From Cordilura impudica (taxonomy: Eukaryota; Arthropoda; Insecta; Diptera; Scathophagidae): a stretch of DNA of 64,000 nucleotides. Where the stretch lies: contig OY821519.1 of the NCBI GenBank assembly GCA_963682025.1, positions 134,331,612 through 134,395,611 on the forward strand, read 5' to 3'. The notes below the pieces were generated by a model, which saw only the letters and a program-made list of their open reading frames with translations, did not search any database and was not told where the DNA came from. Shown in pieces: positions 31,758 to 42,997 of this stretch (positions are counted from its first letter, which is position 1; each line of letters opens with the position of its first letter). A program made the position numbers and the translations under genes.

Positions 31758-32117
31758 TATAGCAGACAATATAGTTTTTTAGTTTAATAGTATTTATTTT
31801 ATTTATGCTTCAGCTCTATCTAGGAGCTGAGTCTTTTAATGCTAAATTATTAATGATTAATTGATTATAAAATGTTCTTCTTTATATACATGTTTTCAAC
31901 CTATATTAACAACAATGTGTTACCTGCACTTGGGTCAGCATAAACATAAGTGTGCCAGCGTAACAACAACATACAATAACAATATACGCAGTCATACAAT
32001 GTTTTGCAAATGCAGTGGTCAACAATATTGATATTTGTTATTTCCGCATTTGCAAATATTGTACGCTATGCAGTGTGGGTATTATACAGCACACTACGAA
32101 AGTCATGTTACGCTACA
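31758..32117 (-). repeat. 5' LTR of the gag-pol retrotransposon
   Basis: Direct copy of 23378-23737, also 360 bp. It is followed on the minus strand with no gap by the primer binding site. Confidence 0.93.
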
Positions 32118-32269
32118 CGGTTTTGATGCTTTTTGATATTTTAAAATTGATAACCCTATTCGCACTTTTGACTTTTCAGCTATCGTTATTTAGTGAGGAG
32201 GTATGTACTGATATTCTATCGTATGCTTTCCTTCAATAATGGAACCGTAAATGCGGATAAACCGTAAAT

Positions 32270-32640
32270 GCGGCGCCAAAACTAGCCAACTGCGATGATT
32301 ATGTATTCCAACATATTGGTGGATCTTCCCACATAGCAAAAACAACAAAAAATGGCTCCCAAAAAAATGGAATTGATGTTCTGGATTGGTCATTATCTAT
32401 CCCAGGTCACAGCCCAATTGAAAAACTGTGAGCTCTCATGAAAAGGAAGTTGTGAAATGACCCACAACGTACTGTTAAATATTTGAAAGCCAAAATGCAG
32501 GAATCATGGGACTCTGTAACCACTGAAAAGTGAAAAAAAATTATAAATCCTGTTCTAAAAAACAAATTTGGCGCTGTACAGTTTTCAATTAGAAAATTAT
32601 CCACTGTGCGGATAAATAGTGGTCAAAATATATTTATCTG
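32270..32640 (+). pseudogene. Tc1-like transposase, C-terminal fragment
   Basis: The plus strand reads GSSHIAKTTKNGSQKNGIDV then LDWSLSIPGHSPIEKL, corresponding to the DPKHT...DWPAQSPDLNPIENLW part of Tc1-like enzymes, with a stop replacing the W position. TVKYLKAKMQESWDSVT follows, the usual C-terminal helix region. The second catalytic aspartate block reads FQHIGG, so it is mutated. Several stops confirm it is dead. Confidence 0.7.
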
Positions 32641-33254
32641 TATACATACATATGGGGTGCTTCATGTCAAGTGATACAACTTTTAAATCCGATTTAGACA
32701 CAACTTTTCAACAAGATGGGTAAAGAACACTCTGAGTTAGAGGGGGTCAAAACTTTACATTTTGGGCAAACAGGTATTTTTCTCATGCATGTAACTTATT
32801 ACCTATTGTTCTTAGCAAAATTTGTTCCAAATAGTATAGATAGCTATTTAGTTAGTCTTTCGGAAAAAAACTAAGAAAAATTTTTTTTTACTTTTTTTGC
32901 TAAATCGAAAATTTTTTTTACTTTTTTTTTCAAAAAGGCCCTTTTCTTGCTCTAGAGAAAGCTTAGGTTTTTCCTTTAACAGCTTTTTGGTCGCTTAGTG
33001 TGATCAAAAAAAAATTGTTTGTAACTCAAGACAACGGTTTTTCAATTTTTAGCATATGCACTAATTTGAATTTTTTCCTATTTTTGCGTAAGTGTTTCTA
33101 AAACCTTAAAAATAAAACATACTGGGAAAATAGACAAACTAACCTTTCCGATGGTAACATACATAACTAAAATTTCATACCATCGATACTATAATAACCG
33201 CAATATGTTAACCTCATGATGAATTAAATAGATTAAAAATATTGAAAGAAATAA
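32641..33254. other. Unannotated repeat-like spacer
   Basis: No ORF. The block from about 32651 (GGGGTGCTTCATGTCAAGTG) looks like dispersed repeat sequence, but I cannot place its ends. Confidence 0.35.
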
Positions 33255-33318
33255 ATTGAATGATAAAACAAAATATCCTAGAATTCACACTCGAATTTCG
33301 AGGGCTGGGCTTTGCTAG
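33255..33318 (+). mobile_element. Non-autonomous Helitron-like element, copy 3 (3' end only)
   Basis: Only the 3' end matches the other copies: a perfect CTCGAATTTCGAG palindrome, the GGGCTGG spacer and CTAG followed by T at 33319. A short AT-rich (TAA)n run follows. Confidence 0.65.
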
Positions 33319-33617
33319 TAATAGTAATAATAATAATAATAAAAAAATAAATAATCTAATAAAATTTTATCTTAATCATTTATATCCAACCATTATATCA
33401 TAACTATTTTTATACTTAATTTATTGTAGATGTCTACAGTCTTTCATCCAGATTATTTATTGCCCTTATTTACTGGATCAATGCAGGAAAGATCACGGAG
33501 AGTTGAAAGATTACCGGATTAGAATAGTAATGCGCCTTGCGATGAAGTTATTCCCGATGAAGACAAAAGTAATTCTGAAAATGATGACAGAACTGTTGAC
33601 GATGATGATGATTCTTA

Positions 33618-34112
33618 TGCTATGTTCACACGGACAGCAAGATTCGCGGTTCGCTCTCTCATTCACGGTTCGCGCCCGAATCATGATTGAATCTACATGA
33701 TTCACCATACGAAATTTTGAGAGCGTATCTACTTGGTTCAAAATGAACCTAGTTGTGAACCTAAAAACTTTGAGCGTGATCTCCAAGTTCGATAATAAAT
33801 TATCGCTAGTTTATCTGAACTAGCTGAAAATATATAAACAAAGAATAAACAAAAAATTTATTTCTGCAATAAAATAAATAGAAACATTTAACAAATAAAA
33901 TGTATATATTTACATGTATATATTGAAATAAAAATGGAAAAAATTAAATAGTGAAACGTAAAGTGTAGAAGGATGTCTTCAAATATTTACACAAAAAATA
34001 TAAACGTCAAAATGAGAACAAAACAAGAACACTCGTCTGAACACCAAGGTTCACAATCATGATTCAGAGAGCGAATCAAGTGGTTCATTTTGCCGTCTGA
34101 ACATGCGAATAG
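33618..34112. mobile_element. MITE with imperfect terminal inverted repeats
   Basis: The left end reads ATGTTCACACGGACAG and the right end, on the other strand, reads ATGTTCAGACGGCA. Inside both ends lie GATTCGCTCTCT / GGTTCGCTCTCT and GAATCATGATTG blocks in inverted order. The AT-rich centre (33830-34000) has no ORF. The short ORFs at 33503-33786 overlap the left arm and are by-products. The superfamily is not clear from the ends. Confidence 0.6.
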
Positions 34113-35548
34113 ACTAGCTGAACCGCAAACAATTTTTTTTTAAATTTTATTTTATCTACATAATAGAGAAAATATTTTCAAAGTAATATACAATAATTTA
34201 TCTGCTTAGATATATGTATGTATATTTACAAAAGATACAACTAATAAACTATACCAATAACATTTTTTTATTTAGGTAAAAATTGGTTACTTTTTACTTA
34301 AATAAAAGAAAAAAAATAATATATGTATATAAAAAGATAAAAGGCACAATAAGACACGAATAATTCTAATGTTATTATATTATTAACGTTCTGGGTTATA
34401 TGTTTTTAGAAATAATATTCCTGAAGATGCTATCCAGCGGATAGCGAAATATCGAATAAATAAAAAACAACAAAAATTTCAAAAATATGTGTGGGTTTGG
34501 AAATTCTGCCAGGCACCATGTTCAGCCTATAATATTTTATTCCAGGATTAGTTTAGTACATTATTTTAAATGCAGGTTCTATTTTGAATATAATAAATTC
34601 AATATTGTTTCATATAATACAATGTTCGTTTGATTTATTTCTCCACATTAAACTTTATTATAAATTATATTTTTTTACTTTCTGTGTTGTTCTAGCTTTA
34701 TTTCCACAACGTCAAGTTTTTCAGAAAATTGGGTCAAAGGTCACAAAAAATTGATGTTGGTTGTTTTTTGTGAATTAGTACACATTTTTCTCCAAAATCT
34801 GACGATATGAAATAATTACAATTATTTTAGTTCAGAAAAATCATTTATTTTATTCAGAAAACGTGATCTCAATTAAATTTTTAAATTATTTTTTATTTAT
34901 ATTTGTTACATGAATTGTTCTTTTCTGTTTTTAATAAAGTAAAGATAAAATATTTTTTTATTATTCTGTCGATTGTTCTAAACCTGAAATATGAAAAAAT
35001 TTTAATTTTAAAATATATTCTTTTCAAACATTTCTTATACACTGCTTTTCTGTACACAATCTGTAGTTACACGTGCATATGGTCCTGTTCAGGACCAACA
35101 AACCTTTCTAACCTTGATTGCTTTATCGTTCAACCATTTTTTTTTTTGATATTACACTAATAATATGATTATGATAATAATAATATGATTATTATTCATA
35201 AGTACCCAACATATATTTTTTTGAAAAAAAATAATGGAATTCTATATGATACGTAAGGATAAAACTTTTATTTAAAAAAAAAAATCATTTTTTCTAGAGA
35301 TTGTCCTCCTTCTTTTAATATTTAAATAAATATTGTAAAAATTTTTATATCCTTAAAATTTGAAGTGCATCAGAAAGGATAAGAAATCACAAAATTAAAT
35401 ATTGAGAATGCAGTTTTGCCATGTACGATCTCTATTGAACCACTATCGCGCGGTGATTGAAAATAGATTTGGTTTTTCGTCAAACTTATTTCTAAATTTT
35501 TGTACAGAGCATCGAAATATCTAATACTGAAATGCCAAAAGGTATAAA
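34113..35548. other. Unannotated AT-rich region
   Basis: Long AT-rich sequence with poly-T runs and a small TAATAATATGATTAT array at 35158-35198. The 85-codon frame at 34903-35160 is low-complexity. A phrase at 34425-34470 (CCTGAAGATGCTATCCAGCG) looks like part of a dispersed repeat but has no visible ends. Confidence 0.4.
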
Positions 35549-35868
35549 TGAGGCGCTCAGCGCCAAAACGGCCTAAGTTTTTAAAATATTTTTATTTTTT
35601 TTTTATTAATCGCAAATAAATATTAGTTGTAATATTTGTTTTAGGTTCATTATTAGGTCTTAATTAACTTAGATAGAGACTGTTTTAAACAGTTAATACA
35701 AAAATTAAAGTGGCTTAGGCCATTTTGGAATCCATTTAAAAAAACTATATTGATAGGAACTGAGCGTTAGGCCATTTTGGCTCCATTTATTAAAACACAC
35801 AAAATTTCTTCAGATAAATAATAAAAATAATTTTTAATGTTTTAAATAATACAAATTAATAAGAATAA

Positions 35869-37984
35869 TTATTCGTCGTCTTCCTGAATATCTTCGTCTT
35901 CGGCTCTCGAATTTGTTTTTAAATTATTATAAAATGCATGCTTTATAGGAGGTATGAACTCTTTGAGTTCCTGTAAATCCTTAAACTTTGCAGCTTCAAT
36001 GAATCTTATTCCAGGATAAAGCGGTTCCAATTCCAAATCTACGAACTTGCTGGAATTCCTCTTTGAAATATCAACTTCTTGAAATAAAACATCTATGTTA
36101 TTTGAATATATGAATTGAATTATAAATGACTTCACATTTTGGAATCGAAGCCGCTGAATCTTAAGCCATTCAACTTTTGAAGTCTTGTCTGCGGAGATTT
36201 TTCTGTTTGTCACTAGTTTTTCGATTAAGGATATACTTTTAATATCATCTGCCGTCATCTTTACCAAGTGAAATGGTTCCCTTTTTTTTGCCGTGATGAT
36301 TACACGATCCCAATAATTTTTCCTTTTCAATGAGACCAAAATCTTGATCGCATGGTAGGAATGAGTGGCCAGATACTAAAAATTTGTGATCTATCTGTTC
36401 CATTGGGAAGGCCGAATTCTTCACCATGTAAATATGTGCAAAAAGTGCTCATTGTTCTGTTCCGGTTTTGGCCACCACATTGATCGCTATACATTATTAA
36501 GTTCTTACATTTGACATTGGCTTCCACGTAATGCATAATGCAAGACCCTATTTCCTGTGGGCCACGTGAAGCTATTCCCTCATTCCAGGTATACATGAAT
36601 GACTTCTTCGTGATAAGGTCATGAATACCGAGACAATAGGTCCATAGCTGTCTTTTGTAGTAAGCTACCCCTGTGGAAATGACTGGTATCGGCAGACTTT
36701 TCATAAGATCCAATGCTATAACTGTATATTCTTCCTTGTTAAGTTGCAAGTCCAATTGCATCCCAGTTCTGGCTGATTCAGCTTTTCGGTGATGCAAATC
36801 TCTTTCGCTCGTAATACTTTCCTTTTTAGAAGGATCACCTGCGGCTTCAATTTTTACTTTAAAAGAATCATATTTTTTGCAGCTGTCGGAAATTGGAGCT
36901 CGAAAATGCATATTAAAGTTTTCTGAAAAGATTTTGGTGAAAACGAATTTAGATGCAGCTTTGTCCATTTCTACAGTTCCACGATACAGCTCGTACATAA
37001 TCGATATGTTTAAGGTAGGTGCAAGAAATTCTCTTTGAATAATGTAATTTCTTGAATAGTGGGAGCTATACCTCGGAAATTTATTGATAAACTTAGTCAT
37101 TTATTGTTCGGTTTAAGATCATGTATATATTTTTCTAATGAAAGAAAGATAATAATTTTTGTAATGTAAGAGAAATATTAGAAAAAAATTGAAGACAGCG
37201 CTAGATGGAGTAGCTACTTTCGAACAAAGCGACTTGTTCATCGTCAGCATCCTTCTGCCTATTACTTCAACTCGTGCTTAATCAACTATTTAACTCAACA
37301 ATTTTGGTGTAGTTTGTCACTTCCAGGTGCTCTATGCTTAAGTGCACGTGTAATACGACCATCGGTTATTTGTAAGATCTGCTAAAAAAAAATGTGTTTT
37401 GCAGACATGCATTCCTACATTATTTACTCCAGGAAGTTTGTAAATTCTTGTACTAGATCTTAGGCTTTCGCTAACAACCTTCTTATAAGATCTTCTTGTT
37501 TCAATTACTGCAATTTGTCCACATAAGTAAGCATTTTGCAAGTCATGATCACCAATTTTATAAAATTTTCAAAAATATTTCGCAAATTATTCTCACTGAA
37601 ATGCTGATGACATTTTAATGGACATGGACATTCAAGTGCATTAAGTGTTTTAGCTGGCTTCATAACTCCTTTCACAGTTTTATAAAATTTTCCGGAATTT
37701 CTCTGAACTTTACTTACGTGTTTTTGCCAGTTAGATTTGTTGGCAATCCGTTTTCTAGTAGATATTTTCAATTCATTGCTGCTTTCAACTTCGATATCTG
37801 ATTCAGCTGACCTGCTTTCATTTTCTGTTATTCCGATCTGGGATTCTGTTGCCACAAGTTCCGATGACCCAGGCAATGTATCTTCAGAAGAGCGCGATGA
37901 AATTAATGACCTACTTGGTGTTTGGACGTTCTCCGATCCAGAATTTTCGAAGTCTTGTAAACTCATCGAGTCAGCATCAGACAT
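35869..37984 (-). pseudogene. QNRN-motif transposase (second family member), frameshifted
   Basis: The gene starts at 37984 with an acidic, Ser-rich N-terminus, then RKRIANKSNWQKHVSKVQRN. Cysteine blocks and DHDLQNAYLCGQIAVIETRR follow after a 1-base shift, then VGMHVCKTHFF. The central frame (36327-37100) has DLHHRKAESARTG, VIALDLMKSLPIPVISTGVA, YYKRQLWTYCLGIHDL, YTWNEGIASRGPQEIGSCI and LIMYSDQCGGQNRNRTMSTF. The aspartates of IALD and MYSD are likely catalytic; that is inference. Further shifted frames give HKFLVSGHSFLPCDQDF and the C-terminal 156 residues, which are open. At least three shifts break it. The same family occurs at 17635-19279. Confidence 0.72.
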
Positions 37985-38030
37985 GTTTATTCACGTACTA
38001 TTTTTTTTTTTGCTAATACATTTTCAATTA

Positions 38031-38575
38031 AAACAAGTAAGAGTGTTAAATTCGGCTGTGCCGAATCTTTGATACCCTCCACCTCGGTTTGTGGCAATAC
38101 TATTAACATAGCTCATGGTAGTTGTGTTCTTGTTATTGTTAATATGTATGAATCACATTTTTTTTGTGGCTTTTTTTATGTTGTTGTATGTTCAACCACT
38201 AAACTATTACAAGAAAACACTAGGTTTCATGTTTTTTTTAGAGGTATCTATAAACTTTTGTTCATTTCTCAGCGCAGAGGCTCCCGATTTACTCCGATTT
38301 CAATACCAACCTGGTGGGAATTATGGCAAATAATTTTTTCGTAACCTGACCTAAGTAAATGCTTTTTTTTTTGAATGAGCGTGATTTCAACAGACACACG
38401 GACAGACGGACAGACGGACAGACGGACAGACGGACATCGCTATATCGACTCGAGCTGTGATAAGGATCAAGAATATATATACTTTATTGGGTCGGAAATT
38501 AGTTTTTCGATGCGTTACAAACGGAATGACAAACCTATATATACCCTCTGCCACTGAGATGTGGAGGGTATAAAA
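38031..38575 (+). mobile_element. Mini-me-like element with GTCY array
   Basis: Starts around AGTAAGAGTGTTAAATTCGG, contains GATACCCTCCACC, a GACGGACA repeat of about 36 bp (38393-38435), CATCGCTATATCGACTCGAG and ATATATATACTTTATTGGGT, and ends CCTCTGCCACTGAGATGTGG then AGGGTATAAAA. The TACCCTCCACC start and GTGGAGGGTA end form an inverted pair. This matches the dipteran mini-me design: a conserved core beside a (GTCY)n proto-microsatellite. It lies inside the 35.5-39.1 kb transposon, so it is younger. Confidence 0.75.
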
Positions 38576-39068
38576 ACTGATAACACACTTCAGTAGATCT
38601 TATGAACAAACTAGTGGATTTATTATTTAAATAAGAATAACTATTTAACGAGCTATACCAATACTGACAAAAAAGAAAGTTGATTTTTAAAAATCAACAG
38701 ACATTTCTCGGCCTACTCGATCGTTTCGCTTAAGGAAAATTCAAAAATTTGAACACCCATGGCTAACTTGATTTATTTTTCGAATATACTCTTGACTAAA
38801 ACGTAACATGCGTTTTTGGCCTAACCCACACATATTTTTTATTTCTAGGATTCGATTTGGCCTAAGCGGCTTAGGCCATTATGGCATCCACATTTTTTTG
38901 AACTTTGCATAGAGGAAAAACAGTTTTCAGCAGGAAGTATAACGTAGTGTTATACTATGCAATAGGGAGTTTTTTAGTATTTATTTCAAAAGGTTCCGGT
39001 TAGATCAGCATAGTCAGTTTGATTTTTTTGGAAATGACGGTTAGGCCGTTTTGGCGCTGAGCGCCTCA

Positions 39069-40030
39069 AATAGTCTTGTAAGAAAACCAAAGGCACCTGT
39101 CGTAAGTTTTGGTGATTATTCCAATGTATATTATAACTAATTATTATTGGTGATATTTACATTTTCGTAAATATCTCCACTCCAGCGCCACCTATATAAA
39201 TAATATGATGTGAGTTTGAGCTAAATCGGTGCATAAATAAGAATTTTAGAAAAAATTGATCCCAGCGCTACATAGTGGGGGATGTAAGACAAACAAACAA
39301 TTCGTAGCATCTCACTAGCATATGACTTCAATATAACTGGTTCAGTGGTGGTGGTCAGACATCTGCAGCAATGTCTTTATTTATTTATTGCTTTATGTTG
39401 GAGCTTCCACGACCATTGCTCCGATCCCGCCCTTTGTTAGTACGGCTACTTACAGCAATAACAGATGAAGGTGCACCAATTACCAAAGATCTCCCTGTCA
39501 TATTACTCGAAATATATGATATTTTCAGCAAGGCTACTAACACTAATAATCTCTGAAACTATACAAAGTATCGTTTATCTCTATTTATATTACTCAAGAT
39601 ATTTTAAACTCACTTAGCGCAGGAGGTGACACGCCCACTTATCTGATCTCTCCCATTTTGTCCACGGCTAGCCTGAGTGATAATGGATTTCCTATACACC
39701 CTTGCAAAGCTGTACCTATCACAGTACTCGAGAAATATGATATTGTATAAGTATTTTGTATAGAACACCCATTTTCAGCGCGGCTACTTACACTAGTAAC
39801 AGATGATATCACTTAAAGTATCAAAGATCTTGCTATCACAGTACTTGAGATGTCTCATATTGAAAATTTCCTTTGTATGGGAGTTGACACGCCCACTTAT
39901 CCTATCCCTCATAAAAATTAGTACAGTCGTTTAGGATTAGTGACAGAACAATTATTGTATATTAATAGTATTTATTCATTATTTTCAAAAAACCTTATAA
40001 ATTAATTAATCAAGTTAATATAGGTATATA
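39069..40030. repeat. Diverged tandem repeats of about 280-390 bp in a gene-free region
   Basis: The phrase CGGCTACTTACAGCAATAAC (39440) recurs in diverged form as CGGCTACTTACACTAGTAAC (39783), each followed by AGATGA and later AAAGATCT. The phrase GTGACACGCCCACTTATC (39626) recurs at 39883 as GTTGACACGCCCACTTATC. This suggests two or more old tandem units. No ORF spans them. Confidence 0.5.
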
Positions 40031-40396
40031 CTAGCAGATTTCAGTGCTCGAAATTCGAGTGCAATTTTTAGGCAGCTTAATGTTTCAACTTGGCCAATTC
40101 ACAAACCAACACTTTTATGGTTTATTATTATTGTGAATGAAGCTAACAAACTCATTAACAAACACATTAACAAATTTAATGAAACACACATAGCATATGT
40201 ATAATTTTATGTATGTGTTAGTAGCAACTTTAAATGCAATTTATTCAAAATAAAGGAAAAAATTAAAAATCTGTAAATCTACAAAACGGCTAAAAAGAAA
40301 TACCTTTCAAATAATATACGTTTGGTCAAAATCGGTAGAAAATGGAAGAACAAAACATCGGTCACAATAAATCGCCTAGCCTATTAATATTATAGA
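40031..40396 (-). mobile_element. Non-autonomous Helitron-like element, copy 4 (full length)
   Basis: On the minus strand it starts TCTATAATATTAATAGGC directly after an A, matches copy 1 through its whole body, and ends with a perfect CTCGAAATTCGAG palindrome and CTAG followed by T. With copy 1 it defines the family: about 350-366 bp, A|TC...CTAG|T. Confidence 0.8.
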
Positions 40397-40400
40397 TGTA

Positions 40401-41700
40401 TTAGGTTGTTAAAAAATTGTATTCATCTATCAATAATTTTCTGTACTGTAGAGCATTGATAATATATTGTACCAGATTTTTGTACCCGTACGTGCCATTT
40501 AAAATTTGTACGATCCGATAATTTTCTAAGAAATTGTTTCCAAAGAAACGTAATCTAAATTCTCTTAATATTGGACAACGGCCTATGAAATCTTGAATGT
40601 TTTCTGTCTCATTTAAGTTGCATAGGGAACAAAGGTTAGATCTTACATCTGGTTTTGAAGATCTACATAGTTTCGGTTCGCATGTTTGCATCCATCATAT
40701 AATATAAACCTTTAGAGAAATCCAAGTTCTTGTCGAAACTGTTTGTGTTAAGGGCACTCTGCACATATTGCTTCTTGTTAAAATCCTCAATTTTTCTAAT
40801 TGTTGGCTACATTTGCTTCCGCAGTATAAATTTAATATATTTTCATATGCCCAGCCCACATTGAGGCGCTGGCAAAGTTGATTTAAGCTTTTCATCCATC
40901 ATATTTGTTTATTTATTCACATTAACTTCAACGATAGCTGGTGTGGCAGTCTGTAATCAAAAAAGTTCGACCTATAAATCTCATATGCAAATCTAGTGTA
41001 TATCGATGCTGCGAGCATCAGTAACTTTGCAATTTGTCGACTTCATCACAAAGTGAATGCCACCCAAACCTGTGCTCCATATGTTTGGACAGTTCTGCAA
41101 ACTGCTTGAACGAGTTGCCAGTTAGCACTGTCTGAAACGTTCTTCTTATTTAGAAAACTATTCCAAGTGGCGTTTATACTGTTCTCTGCATAACTATTTC
41201 TATTCTAAATATGTTATCGGAAAACCATCCTCGAAGTAAACGTCATTCCTAAATAACAGAAACTAGGTACAACATTTATCCCATTACCTTGCTCTTCTAC
41301 CTCCATTTCTGCACACCATAATTTCTAATTTTCTTAGGTTGACTTCCAAGTTGTCTGCAACGGACTTACTTTTTTCTGCCGTGAACTCCAGCCTATGATT
41401 CTTGTAAGTCATTAATGTAGAGATCAAATAGTGAAAGCGATAACAGACATCACTGCTGCGACCCAAATTTTATTATAAATTCTAACGACTCTCCATTCTA
41501 GTCTATACCACTGATTTTGTGACTCTGTAAAAAGATTCTAAAAAATTCACAATCTTTGTTGAAACACCCATTTGATGAAGTTTATAAAAATAGTTATTTT
41601 CTAGCACTTTATCGAATTCAATTTTGAAGTCAACAATAACGCATACACTTTATTTTTCTCAAAAACCTTCAAATGCACAATCGCTGCAAGGTTATACAGC
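40401..41700 (-). pseudogene. Non-LTR retrotransposon reverse transcriptase, C-terminal half
   Basis: From the 41.7-kb side the minus strand reads YNLAAIVHLKVFEKNKVYAL, then (shifted) VDFKIEFDKVLENNYFYKLH and QMGVSTKIVNFLESFYR, which are palm-domain blocks. It continues LEVNLRKLEIMVCRNGGRRA, a thumb region, GWAYENILNLY, and finally CSLCNLNETENIQDFIGRCP, the C-terminal CxxC...H...C block (40401-40691). The catalytic FADD box lies in a damaged section. Many frame breaks. The upstream half appears to be at 48714-49130, displaced by inserted elements. Confidence 0.75.
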
Positions 41701-41814
41701 GTTACAGAATCAGTCAGTCTCTCACTCAGTCAGTCAGGGATCATCGTAAATATATTTAAGATATTAAGTCCCATTATTTTACTTTTTACACGCAAACCTT
41801 ATATACGACCAACT

Positions 41815-42320
41815 TAAAGACAACGTCGCTCATCATGTCGCTAACGGAGTTCGACTGACGACAATTTCGCCACAATGTCGATCATCTTGACGTCAACAGA
41901 CTCATACATGATAAAATAATTTTGTCGCGTAATTTGTCGTCCATAGAATTCGATACACGACCATATAAGTTATTTATCATCCAGCTGGTCGTTAACTAAA
42001 TTTTTTATTAAATATCTGCACGAACAACTCATAGACATTGTCGCTTAACTTGTCCTTAACAAAGTTTGATGGACGACAAATACCAGACGCTGTCGCTCAT
42101 ATTGTCGTCAACGGACCTTGATACACGACAATATATATATTTTTCGCTGGATTTGTCGTCAACGGTATGTGATACACGACCATCTGCGTAATTTGTCTCC
42201 CCGCTGGACGTTAACGACAATATCCATTATATCGTCCTTCATCGACAAATGTCGTGCGTTAAAAATTATAAAATGTCTTAAAGGGATCGTTAAAGACAAT
42301 GTCGTCTACGGCCAACTGGG
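41815..42320. mobile_element. Terminal fragment of a Tnp2/EnSpm-like element, facing the intact one
   Basis: The region is packed with GTCGTCAACG-like palindromic repeats and ends in CCAACTGGG followed by TA, the same terminus as the right end of the intact element at 46267. Reading inward, it also shares the ACGATCCCTTTAAGACATTT block with the left end of that element. Its other end is not visible, so it is a solo end or a truncated copy. A 29-bp spacer separates it from the intact element. Confidence 0.7.
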
Positions 42321-42359
42321 TACTCAAATACACATTCCTAGTAAATATCTACCCAGTTG

Positions 42360-42680
42360 GCAAAATGGTCATAGACGCAAATGTCGTCAACGATGTCCTC
42401 AGGACATTTTTGAATTTGTCGCCTATATTATTGAAATGAGGACAACTTAAGAAACAAAAGCCTGCATTTTGTCGTATTTAAAACCGTATTTACGACTTTT
42501 TAAACGACAACTTCTTAATTTTGTCATGAATAACACTTTATTGGCGACAACAAAAGCGACCATGGCATGCGCTTTGACGTTTTTCAAACCATATTGACGA
42601 CAAAATGCATGCAATTGTCGCTTATCTCGTCCTAAATTCAGTTTTATTGAAGACAAGATGAGCGACAGCAATATTAGAAT
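42360..42680. repeat. Left subterminal repeat zone of the Tnp2-like element
   Basis: Multiple short copies in both orientations of GTCGTC / CGACAA motifs, such as TGTCGTCAACGA (42382), TTTGTCGTATTT, ACGACAACTT, GGCGACAACA, TTGACGACAAAATG and ATTGTCGCTTATC. They mirror the right zone and probably serve as protein-binding sites during transposition. Confidence 0.75.
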
Positions 42681-42997
42681 TGTCGTGCTTTTGCCTTTTT
42701 AGAGAAAGAGAGAAAAACAATAGATGATTGACAATATCTTTAATTTGCTAATTTTTTTTCCAAGTTCTTGTTTATGCTTGATGTTGAGAAAAAAAAACAA
42801 AAATAACGGGACAATAACAAGAAAAAAAAACAACAAAAATAAAATCATGTTAAATTCTTCAGTTGACTCTTAAAAGTGCAGGTGAAAGGTCGTTATTTTA
42901 ATTAAGTGTTATTTTGTTAATAATTGTGATTTTAATAACTGTGTTATTAGAACTTTTTAATTAATTGATTGTTTTTGATTGGTAAGTAATAACTAAA

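Larger units (their letters stand above)
23378..32117 (-). mobile_element. Ty3/gypsy LTR retrotransposon (412/mdg1-like), young, with a nested second element
   Basis: Two directly repeated 360-bp LTRs (23378-23737 and 31758-32117) bound the element, and CGGT occurs directly outside both ends (23374-23377 and 32118-32121), a 4-bp target duplication. On the minus strand the order is 5' LTR, a tRNA-Arg-type primer site, a leader, gag, pol (protease, reverse transcriptase, RNase H, integrase), polypurine tract and 3' LTR. There is no env of its own, as in the 412/mdg1 group. I found only two substitutions between the LTRs, so insertion was recent. A second LTR element (29042-31415) sits in the leader. 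Confidence 0.93.
35549..39068 (-). mobile_element. DNA transposon with perfect 28-bp TIRs and GGCCTAA subterminal repeats
   Basis: The left end starts TGAGGCGCTCAGCGCCAAAA and continues CGGCCTAA; bases 39041-39068 are its exact reverse complement over all 28 positions. Both ends are followed inward by diverged copies of a TTAGGCCATTTTGG motif (35711-35734, 35763-35786, 38715, 38817, 38869). The interior encodes a QNRN-type transposase on the minus strand. AA flanks each end, so a 2-bp duplication is possible. A mini-me-like element has inserted at 38031-38575 near the gene start. Confidence 0.88.

Noticed and set aside
33503..33700. 65-codon Met-rich ORF
   Set aside because: Overlaps a GATGATGAT-type simple repeat and the arm of a MITE; another frame there is acidic low-complexity sequence.
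42118..42450. 110-codon ORF spanning two facing transposon ends
   Set aside because: It runs through terminal repeats of two elements and the spacer; composition follows the repeats.
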